From the NCBI GenBank assembly GCA_016210425.1, contig JACQUE010000172.1, positions 1-12,029 of the forward strand: DNA of 12,029 nucleotides, given 5' to 3'. Below, one piece after another: positions 7,384 through 12,029 of the stretch. Source of the stretch: Chloroflexota bacterium. Its GTDB lineage: Bacteria; Chloroflexota; Dehalococcoidia; JACQUE01. Position 1 is the first letter of the stretch, and the number at the start of each line of letters is the position of its first letter. The notes under the pieces are model-generated. The model did not search any database and was not told the origin of the DNA. It saw nothing but the letters and a program-made list of their open reading frames with translations. Made by a program: the position numbers and the translations under genes.

Positions 7384-8811
7384 CTAGGGGCCAATGCCAT
7401 TCCTGGCCATCCAGGAGTTCAGCTTCTGCTCTAAAGAGGAGGCTTGCTTGGGCTCGCTCGATGCCAGGTTGGTGAGCTCTCCCGGATCGGTTACTAGGTT
7501 ATAGAGCTCCAACTGCCCGGTAAGGTTGTACTTTATCAGTTTCCAACCATCCGCCACAATTGCGATACTACTGTCGTCGGGCACTTGGACGAAGGCCATT
7601 CGATCATCGGTGCTATTAGGGGCAGAGACAAGAGGCCAGAGGCTCTGGCCTTCGGTTTGAGGAGGATCGGGTACGCCTAGCGTTTGAAGGATTGTCGGCA
7701 TGATATCTATGGTCCTGACCGTTTGCCGTATGACCAGGCCAGCCGGCATCATAGCCGGATATCTGACTATGAGAGGAACTCTGACGACGCTATTGTAGAG
7801 GATCCAGGGATGGGACCAGCGCCCGTTGTCGTTGAAGCTCTCGCCGTGGTCACTGGTGGCTATCACCAGTGTATTGTCAAGAAGGTTGGCCTGTTTCATT
7901 CCATCCAGGAAGCGGCCGATCTCCCTGTCGGTGAAAGAGACCTCTCCATCATATAGGGCGAGCAGGTGTTTAACTTCGGCCTCCGAAAGCTGCTCGCCCG
8001 CGCCTATCCTATCGATGGTCTGGTATCCCCCGTCCGGGCAGCCCGGGCAGTCGGGGTCGTACATGGTGTCGAAGGGAGGCGGCGGAGTATAGGGGTAGTG
8101 TGGGTCCTGGTAGTGTATCCAGAGGAAGAAGGGCCCGGAGGGCCTATTTAGGAGCCAGCGCAGGGCCGCGTCGGTGGTGAGGTTGGCTCGGCCATCCACA
8201 GCCCGCCACGGGTCTGTCTCTCCCGGTGTGCTCACATATACACCCTCAGAAGTCATGAAGCCGCGTTCCAGCCCTGAATACTGAGGCTCAAAGGTGGGCC
8301 AACTGAAGATTCCGGCGGTGGTGTAGCCGTTGCCGGCCAATACCTCGGCCAGAGTAAATACGTTAGAGCGGAGTTTGTCCACCGCGTGGATCTTGATTCC
8401 ATGCGTGGCGGCGTAGGTCGAGGTGAAGATGGAGGCGTGGGCTGGGTTGGTCTGGGAGAACGAGGAGATGGCAAGAGCAAAGCGCGTTCCCTGCTGGGCC
8501 AAGGCATCCAGGTTGGGCGTCTTGACGGTCGTGTTCCCGTAGGAGCCCAGATGGTCGGCGCGGAGGGTGTCGATGGTGATTAGCAGGATATTTGGTCTGC
8601 TGCTCGTCTCGCCTGGAGCCTCAGTCGCCGTCGTTGCTGTCGGCACCGAGTCCGGGGCCGCTCTTTCAAGCTCAACTTTGCCTGGGGGGTTAATTGAGCC
8701 ATCGTTAGCGTCGTTGCCTCTATCTTCGTTGCCCCGAGCAGCGCAAGATGTGGCGACGGATCCCGAAAGCGCAATAAGCACCCATACCAGGATCAGAGAA
8801 CGCGAGAGCAT
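7384..8811 (-). CDS. Sulfatase/alkaline-phosphatase-fold hydrolase with Thr at the nucleophile position, exported
   Basis: A 475-residue secreted or lipid-anchored protein. Residues 1-22 form a signal peptide ending VATS before Cys23, an imperfect lipobox; a low-complexity Thr/Ala/Pro-rich linker follows to about residue 72. The sulfatase domain shows NILLITIDTLRADHLGSYG (metal ligand D81), HYQDPHYPY, ATSDHGESF and the C-terminal ELYNLVTDPGE. At the formylglycine position the usual C/S-x-P-x-R is T-N-P-A-H (T121, H125). Canonical Cys/Ser-to-formylglycine maturation is therefore impossible, and no maturase gene is visible nearby. Threonine nucleophiles occur in phosphoglycerol transferases and phosphodiesterases of this superfamily, so the substrate may be a phospho-lipid headgroup. 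ATG 8811 has GGAGGGA (8819-8825) 7 nt upstream. Confidence 0.88.
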   Translation of the reverse strand: MLSRSLILVWVLIALSGSVATSCAARGNEDRGNDANDGSINPPGKVELERAAPDSVPTATTATEAPGETSSRPNILLITIDTLRADHLGSYGNTTVKTPNLDALAQQGTRFALAISSFSQTNPAHASIFTSTYAATHGIKIHAVDKLRSNVFTLAEVLAGNGYTTAGIFSWPTFEPQYSGLERGFMTSEGVYVSTPGETDPWRAVDGRANLTTDAALRWLLNRPSGPFFLWIHYQDPHYPYTPPPPFDTMYDPDCPGCPDGGYQTIDRIGAGEQLSEAEVKHLLALYDGEVSFTDREIGRFLDGMKQANLLDNTLVIATSDHGESFNDNGRWSHPWILYNSVVRVPLIVRYPAMMPAGLVIRQTVRTIDIMPTILQTLGVPDPPQTEGQSLWPLVSAPNSTDDRMAFVQVPDDSSIAIVADGWKLIKYNLTGQLELYNLVTDPGELTNLASSEPKQASSLEQKLNSWMARNGIGP

Positions 8812-8933
8812 CGTCGTGTCCCTCCGGCGCGCCGTCTTATAGTTTCAGTTTAACCACTGGGCTTTCGGCTGTCGACTGGGGCTGTCTGCGACTTCGCTTC
8901 CCTATTTCCGTTCCCTCCCTAGGTTCTCCCCAT

Positions 8934-8951
8934 TATTTACACTATTTACAC
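8934..8951. repeat. Perfect tandem repeat of TATTTACAC
   Basis: TATTTACAC occurs twice head to tail (8934-8942, 8943-8951) in an AT-rich island between the divergent sulfatase and pilus transcription units. Read on the minus strand it is GTGTAAATA repeated, ending in TGTAAATAAT. It is a candidate binding site for a regulator or part of a promoter for the sulfatase operon. The 9-bp phase is close to one helical turn. No regulator gene is in the window. Confidence 0.45.
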
Positions 8952-8999
8952 TTAAAGAACTACGCCCCCTGTTCTAATCACATAGCCGATTAAAGGTTG

Positions 9000-9034
9000 T
9001 CGATGCGAGCCCTGGGTGGCTCGCCCAGCGTCGA
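9000..9034. other. Long imperfect hairpin in the leader region
   Basis: TCGATGC (9000-9006) pairs with GCGTCGA (9028-9034, one G-U pair). GAGCC (9007-9011) pairs with GGCTC (9018-9022) around a CTGGGT loop, leaving GCCCA as a 3' bulge. A competing stem CTGGG (9012-9016) with CCCAG (9024-9028) uses the loop and bulge. No T-tract follows on either strand, so it is not a classic terminator. It may be a structured RNA leader, a DNA site or a Rho-independent barrier; its role is unknown. Confidence 0.45.
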
Positions 9035-9073
9035 TTGAAGAATTCCAAAAAGATCTTTAGAAAAGGGCTAAAG

Positions 9074-9155
9074 TTTTGTCGGAACCGTCCGATAATAGCG
9101 ACGACAGGAAGAATAAAGACAAACAGAGCAAAACTGAATAGGGACTCCGACAAAA
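9074..9155 (+). repeat. 10-bp inverted repeat whose right arm is the aptamer 5' strand
   Basis: TTTTGTCGGA (9074-9083) is the exact reverse complement of TCCGACAAAA (9146-9155). The right arm covers the 5' ligand-pocket strand of the riboswitch including the specificity base at 9155. If both arms are transcribed, they could form a helix that blocks aptamer folding. The left arm also has a local partner: TCGGA (9079-9083) with TCCGA (9088-9092). Confidence 0.5.
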
Positions 9156-9238
9156 GCAAATCCATCGAAAGGTGGAGACGCAAAGCCACGGGTCTAAAGC
9201 CGCGAGAGCGGCCATGATCGCCGGGTTGCCGAAGAGGG
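9142..9238 (+). promoter_or_regulatory. GEMM-I riboswitch (cyclic dinucleotide aptamer), A20 variant predicted to sense 3',3'-cGAMP
   Basis: The aptamer is recognisable element by element. GCAAA (9156-9160) is followed by P2, TCCATC (9161-9166) with GGTGGA (9171-9176) closed by a GAAA tetraloop (9167-9170). The core GACGCAAAGCC (9177-9187) holds the intercalating A47 equivalent at 9182. P3 is GCCGC-GAGA-GCGGC (9199-9212), flanked by CTAAAG and CATGA, which resemble the tetraloop receptor. The 3' end GCCGGGTTGCCGA (9220-9232) holds the C92 equivalent at 9229. Aligned to Vibrio Vc2, position 20 is A (9155) instead of G. In GEMM-I RNAs A at this place goes with 3',3'-cGAMP binding, as in Geobacter, or with dual specificity. 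P1 looks short (CTC with GAG). It sits about 170 nt upstream of flp on the same strand. Confidence 0.92.
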
Positions 9239-9248
9239 ACGGACTTGG

Positions 9249-9294
9249 GGCCGCCTCGCTTTCGTCATCCGCTGCGAGGCGGCCATCTTATTAG
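9249..9294 (+). terminator. Riboswitch expression platform: 11-bp terminator-like hairpin
   Basis: GGCCGCCTCGC (9249-9259) pairs perfectly with GCGAGGCGGCC (9274-9284) across a 14-nt loop, and ATCTTATTAG follows. The T-tract is interrupted, so termination strength is uncertain. The left arm can instead pair with the aptamer's P3 strand GCGAGAGCGGCC (9202-9213), almost a copy of the right arm with one extra A. Ligand-stabilised P3 would free the left arm for the terminator, so the simplest reading is a ligand-OFF switch. An alternative is a non-terminating hairpin acting on Rho or on RNA stability. Confidence 0.65.
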
Positions 9295-9405
9295 CCTCCC
9301 TTCGGCCTCTTAGGAGGACGCCGGAAAGGAGTTTGCTTGGCCTAAAAAGGGCGGACTATCAAGCAGCAGGGGGCCCACCTAACCAACAAAAGGAGATGAT
9401 AGGTA

Positions 9406-9570
9406 ATGAAGATGCTGAGGAGATTCTGGAAGGATGAGTCGGCGCCCACGATGCCGGAGTACGCACTGATGGTCGCCCTGGTCGCCATCGTCGCTATCGT
9501 TGGGGCCCAGCTTCTGGGTACCAACATTCTGGCGAGGCTCAATCAGATCGCTGCCGCTATCGGTCCCTAA
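9406..9570 (+). CDS. flp: Flp-family type IVb pilin
   Basis: A 54-residue prepilin: a short basic leader (MKMLRRFWKDESA) is followed by PTMPEYALMVALVAIVAIV, a hydrophobic helix, and the family-typical LLGTNI...LNQIAAAIGP tail. Glu18 and Tyr19 are the +5/+6 EY pair of Flp pilins if cleavage is after Ala13; the usual residue at -1 is Gly, so the site is atypical. It should be processed by the peptidase encoded next door and polymerised into a Tad pilus for adhesion or surface contact. Start at ATG 9406 follows AAAAGGAG; a second in-frame ATG is at 9412. It is the first gene after the riboswitch and is followed by a strong hairpin before the next gene. Confidence 0.93.
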   Translation: MKMLRRFWKDESAPTMPEYALMVALVAIVAIVGAQLLGTNILARLNQIAAAIGP

Positions 9571-9587
9571 GGCCGGCGATAGAGGCC

Positions 9588-9617
9588 GGGGGAGCCCCCT
9601 TCGAAGGGGGCTCCCCC
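9588..9617 (+). promoter_or_regulatory. Perfect 30-nt inverted repeat between flp and the peptidase gene
   Basis: GGGGGAGCCCCC (9588-9599) and GGGGGCTCCCCC (9606-9617) flank TTCGAA, making a very stable RNA stem of 12 or more bp. No T-tract follows, so it is more likely a 3' stabiliser or partial attenuator than a full terminator. Such stems after a major pilin gene can leave the pilin message more abundant than the assembly genes downstream. Confidence 0.7.
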
Positions 9618-9643
9618 TCTCGCGGTAATTCCTGGGGGTTGCC

Positions 9644-10195
9644 ATGCTATCTTACGCTACCAGCATTGTCCTGGTCGTCGTCCTGGCTATTGGGAGCTAC
9701 AGCGATGTCAAGCGCCGCCGAATACCCAACTGGCAGACGGTCCCCGCCCTGGTGCTGGGCCTCACCCTAAACGGGCTTCTCGGCGGCCCGCGCGGCCTCC
9801 TCTCAAGCCTGGCCGCCAGCCTCTTCGCCTTCGGGTTGCTCATTGTTCCGTGGCTCCTCGGAGCGATCGGTGGCGGCGACGCGAAGCTCTTAATGGCCGT
9901 GGGCGCGCTAAAGGGATGGCCCTTGATCCTCTCAGCCACGTGGCTCTCGGCGATCGCGGCTGGCCTCCTTGCCATCTCACTGGTGATCAGGAGGCGCAGC
10001 CTGCTGCAGATGGTCGGCTATGTCCTGTCGCCAGCAGCTGGTGGCGTCGGGCCTTACCTGCCGCAGCCCGTGGGCGCCAGATTAGCCTCGTTCAAGGTGG
10101 AGAAGCCAGAGGCTCTAGCGGCCACTCTGCCGGCGGGGCTGGCGATAGCCATCGGCACGCTGGGAGCGCTGCTGTTGCAGGCTTTCGGCCGCTAG
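9644..10195 (+). CDS. tadV: Prepilin peptidase, A24 family (CpaA/TadV)
   Basis: A 183-residue membrane aspartic protease that cleaves Flp prepilin and TadE-type pseudopilin leaders at the cytoplasmic face of the membrane. Both catalytic motifs are present: SYSDVKRRRIPN (Asp at about residue 21) and GGGDAKLLMAVGALKG (Asp at about 80). Like other CpaA/TadV enzymes it lacks the N-methylating domain of PilD. Five or six hydrophobic segments are visible, with a longer hydrophilic loop (about 140-160) before the last one. It lies 73 bp after flp, and its ribosome site (GGGGG, close to ATG 9644) is weak. The open frame that starts at 9850 in another register is a shadow of this gene joined to tadE. 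Confidence 0.93.
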   Translation: MLSYATSIVLVVVLAIGSYSDVKRRRIPNWQTVPALVLGLTLNGLLGGPRGLLSSLAASLFAFGLLIVPWLLGAIGGGDAKLLMAVGALKGWPLILSATWLSAIAAGLLAISLVIRRRSLLQMVGYVLSPAAGGVGPYLPQPVGARLASFKVEKPEALAATLPAGLAIAIGTLGALLLQAFGR

Positions 10196-10218
10196 GCGGA
10201 GACATATCGGAGCGTCGG

Positions 10219-10668
10219 ATGAAACGTGTCGTGTGTAGGCTTCAAGAGGAAAAAGGTACAGGCCTGGTTGAATTCGCCCTGATGGCGACGGTGCTGGCTT
10301 TCCTCCTCTTTGGCATCTGGGATTTTGGACGTGTATTGGATGCCCGGATAGTTGCGACGAACGCGGCGCGGGAAGCCGCGCGCTATGGGGCAGTCTATGG
10401 CGCGGATCAGGACCTGTCACAGGCGGAGGTCGTGAGCCAGGCGCAGCAGAAGGCAACCGAGTACCTTCAGACGGGCTTGGGGACGCGCACTGACATCCGA
10501 CCATACTCCGTCAGCGACATAGTCGTCCAGTTCCCCAATGGGCGTCTCGTTGGGGAGCCAGTACAAGTCAGCGTCGACCTTAAGGTGGATGTTTGGCCAT
10601 TCATGAGGCAGTTCTTTGGGGGGGCCGATGTCGCGACTATCCGGGGCGCTGCCAGCATACGTATCTAG
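10219..10668 (+). CDS. tadE: TadE-like minor pilin
   Basis: A 149-residue pseudopilin. The N terminus EEKGTGLVEFALMATVLAFLLFGIWDFGR fits the TadE/TadF family: Gly13 could be -1 of prepilin peptidase cleavage with Glu18 at +5, then one transmembrane helix, then AREAARYGAVYG and a periplasmic or external domain. It would be processed by the upstream peptidase and help assemble the Flp pilus. The frame is open back to 9850, but ATG 10219, preceded by GGAG with a 6-nt gap, gives the family start and lies 23 bp after tadV. No cysteine occurs in the mature part. Confidence 0.9.
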   Translation: MKRVVCRLQEEKGTGLVEFALMATVLAFLLFGIWDFGRVLDARIVATNAAREAARYGAVYGADQDLSQAEVVSQAQQKATEYLQTGLGTRTDIRPYSVSDIVVQFPNGRLVGEPVQVSVDLKVDVWPFMRQFFGGADVATIRGAASIRI

Positions 10669-10677
10669 GTGGGCAAG

Positions 10678-11094
10678 ATGCAAGCCACCAGCAGGATGAG
10701 ATCGGACACGGGAGCGAGCACGGTGGAGTTTGCGATCGTCGGTACGCTTCTTTTGCTCCTCATGTTTGGCACGCTGGAGGGGGGGCGCCTATTCAATAGC
10801 TGGATGCTCATCACCAGCGAGGCCAGGGAGGGCTCCCGCTGGGGTGTGGTACGGGTGGGTGATCCCGCCTACTCCGACTTGAATGTCCTCAAGTCCGACG
10901 TGGAGGAACATGTTAGGGCCAGGACGAGCGGGCTCCTTGACCAGGCCCCGGCCGTATTCAACGTGCAAGCCACAGCGACCGAGGAGCAGGTCACAGTCAC
11001 TATAGACTACAGGGTCTCTATGGTCACGCCCATCATATCCGGCATTCGCCCCTCGTTTCAACTGCGAGCTGCGTCCACGATGCGTTCGGAGTAA
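10678..11094 (+). CDS. Second TadE/TadF-like minor pilin
   Basis: A 138-residue protein of the same family as the gene before it. The leader ends SDTG and the mature part starts ASTVEFAIVGTLLLLLMFG, giving Gly12 at -1 and Glu17 at +5, followed by one helix and SEAREGSRWGVV, which resembles AREAARYG of the first copy. Two paralogous minor pilins in tandem are usual in tad loci. ATG 10678 is chosen over GTG 10669 because AGGTGG (10667-10672), overlapping the tadE stop, is well spaced for it. The gene is coupled to its neighbours on both sides. Confidence 0.88.
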   Translation: MQATSRMRSDTGASTVEFAIVGTLLLLLMFGTLEGGRLFNSWMLITSEAREGSRWGVVRVGDPAYSDLNVLKSDVEEHVRARTSGLLDQAPAVFNVQATATEEQVTVTIDYRVSMVTPIISGIRPSFQLRAASTMRSE

Positions 11095-11116
11095 GGAGGG
11101 CTATACGGTAAAGGTC

Positions 11117-12029
11117 TTGAGGCTGTTGCGTGCTCTTGGGAACGACGATGGGGGGGCCATTATCGTCCTGGCTGGCATCTCTCTGGCCGCGCTCATGGGG
11201 TTTGTCGCCCTGGTGACGGATGTGGGGTTGATGGAAGTGACGCGGCGACAGCTCCAGAGCGGTGTCGACGGGGCTGCCCTGGCCGGCGCCTGGCAGCTAC
11301 CGAAAGACTCCGCGGGGGCCGTGGACATGGCCTATGACTATGCGGCCCGCAACGGCTTGGCTCCGTCCGAGGTCACCGACGCCCACGTCTTCCGTATTTT
11401 CCAGACTGACGAAGACGATGCCATCGAGGTCAAAGCAGACAGGACCGTCAACCTCTTCTTCGCCCGCGCACTGGGCATGAACACGGCGACCGTTGGCGCC
11501 TCGGCGACGGCCATCGTGGCCCCCCTGAAGCCGGGAGACCTCTGGCCATGGGGCGTCCCGCAGAGCCAGATCGGCAGTGGGTACGGGGTGATGAAGTTGG
11601 GGGCACCGGACAGCATGACGGGGAATTTCTGGGCGCTGGACTATCCGCCGGGTGGCGGTGGAGCGGCGGCCTATCGCGACGACATCGAGCACGGCTGGGA
11701 CGACTCGGGGGACGCCATGCCTCCCTATGATTCCACCGAGCCCTACTCGTGGTGGGTGGCCACGAAGACCGGGGTCATCGGGTCGACCAAGCAGGCCACC
11801 GATTACCTGACGTCTATGAGCGACACCTCCGATCCGCCATCATGCGTCCTGGCAGACCCATATCATTACAATCCCGCTAGTCCGCCCGCTGGCTTCAACC
11901 CTCGCCTGGAGTGCTGGCGCATCGGCCTAGTCCCCGTTGCGACCGACGCGTCCTGGGAGGCGGCAAAGGGCACCAGCAATCCAGTAGAAATGATCGGATT
12001 TGCAGCCTTCTACTTCGTGGACTTCACGC
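11117..12029 (+). CDS. TadG-like Flp pilus assembly protein, 3' end beyond the window
   Basis: Open to the window end (304 full codons), so partial. The N-terminal helix GGAIIVLAGISLAALMGFVALVTDVGL followed by RRQLQSGVDGAALAGAWQL matches the TadE/TadG-like (Flp_N) domain at the start of TadG proteins. The rest is an external region rich in Gly, Pro and Trp, starting PGDLWPWGVPQSQIG, with two cysteines late in the visible part. No von Willebrand A motif is reached. The start is unclear: AAGGAGGG (11093-11100) is a strong ribosome site, but no ATG or GTG lies at a suitable distance. Choices are TTG 11117 (used here, 16 nt away) or a non-standard ACG 11105 (4 nt away). It probably anchors or adapts the pilus at the envelope. 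Confidence 0.85.
   Translation, partial: MRLLRALGNDDGGAIIVLAGISLAALMGFVALVTDVGLMEVTRRQLQSGVDGAALAGAWQLPKDSAGAVDMAYDYAARNGLAPSEVTDAHVFRIFQTDEDDAIEVKADRTVNLFFARALGMNTATVGASATAIVAPLKPGDLWPWGVPQSQIGSGYGVMKLGAPDSMTGNFWALDYPPGGGGAAAYRDDIEHGWDDSGDAMPPYDSTEPYSWWVATKTGVIGSTKQATDYLTSMSDTSDPPSCVLADPYHYNPASPPAGFNPRLECWRIGLVPVATDASWEAAKGTSNPVEMIGFAAFYFVDFT

Larger units (their letters stand above)
8812..9405. other. 594-bp non-coding divergent region
   Basis: No credible gene lies between the sulfatase (leftward) and flp (rightward). Open frames here are short and two of them cross the riboswitch. From left to right it holds the sulfatase ribosome site (8819-8825), a tandem 9-bp repeat (8934-8951), a long imperfect hairpin (9000-9034), an A-rich leader with a strand complementary to the aptamer (9074-9083), a GEMM-I riboswitch (about 9142-9238), an 11-bp hairpin (9249-9284), then about 100 nt of leader containing CCTC-TTAG-GAGG (about 9306-9317) and the flp ribosome site AAAAGGAG (about 9387-9394). 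I could not identify a convincing promoter for the riboswitch transcript; GATAAT at 9091-9096 is a -10 candidate without a matching -35. Confidence 0.8.

Noticed and set aside
8934..8951. CRISPR-like repeat
   Set aside because: There are only two head-to-tail 9-bp copies, with no spacers and no cas genes.
8974..9189. 71-residue hydrophobic frame on the minus strand
   Set aside because: It is antisense to the structured leader and aptamer, with no ribosome site; the hydrophobicity comes from the T-rich complement.
9035..9217. 60-residue basic frame on the plus strand
   Set aside because: It runs through the riboswitch aptamer, its composition reflects the A-rich leader, and it has no ribosome site or known family.
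9249..9284. Insertion-sequence inverted repeats or a mobile element in the non-coding region
   Set aside because: The 11-bp repeat is close-spaced and explained as an RNA hairpin; there is no transposase or target duplication.
9850..10218. Long 5' extension of tadE
   Set aside because: It lies in another frame of the prepilin peptidase gene, and the TadE family start at ATG 10219 has its own ribosome site.

Overview
The window (about 60% G+C, tightly packed, several genes on non-ATG starts) looks like a piece of a bacterial chromosome. A Flp/Tad pilus cluster whose TadG-like protein carries a long C-terminal extension, next to diacylglycerol glycosyltransferase and sulfatase-like genes, makes me lean to Chloroflexota or a similar high-GC non-proteobacterial lineage. 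That is a weak inference, because no rRNA or other marker gene is present. I see no insertion sequence, CRISPR array, tRNA, integrase or attachment site.

Layout. (1) 82-1344 (-): an MFS exporter with its own sigma70-type promoter, divergent from the next block. (2) 1440-4765 (+): an LPG-synthase-type membrane protein, a membrane-anchored purple-acid-phosphatase-like enzyme with an unusual CxxCH motif, and a diacylglycerol/lipid kinase that overlaps the phosphatase gene by 107 bp. (3) 4670-8811 (-), convergent with block 2 and overlapping it by 96 bp: a sulfatase/alkaline-phosphatase-fold protein, an MGDG-synthase/UgtP-like glycosyltransferase, and a tandem PAP2 protein with one intact and one degenerate catalytic site. 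(4) 8812-9405: an almost 600-bp non-coding region. (5) 9406-12029 (+): flp pilin, prepilin peptidase, two TadE-like minor pilins and a TadG-like protein cut by the window end.

Blocks 2 and 3 read as a lipid-headgroup locus. A kinase (DAG to PA), a PAP2 phosphatase (PA to DAG), a DAG-glycosyltransferase, a UPF0104 membrane protein and two extracytoplasmic phospho/sulfo-ester hydrolase-fold proteins could together set the balance of phospholipid and glycolipid.

The most important element is in block 4. A GEMM-I (c-di-GMP-I class) riboswitch aptamer lies at about 9142-9238, on the strand of the pilus genes. All core elements are visible: GAAA-capped P2, the GACGCAAAGCC core, a tetraloop-receptor-like P3 and the terminal GCCGGGUUGCCGA. 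By hand alignment the base that reads one ligand purine (G20 in Vibrio Vc2) is A here. That is the signature of the variant class that senses 3',3'-cGAMP. Downstream is an 11-bp hairpin whose left arm can pair instead with the right half of aptamer P3, giving a credible terminator/antiterminator switch. The prediction is cyclic-dinucleotide control of a Tad pilus operon.
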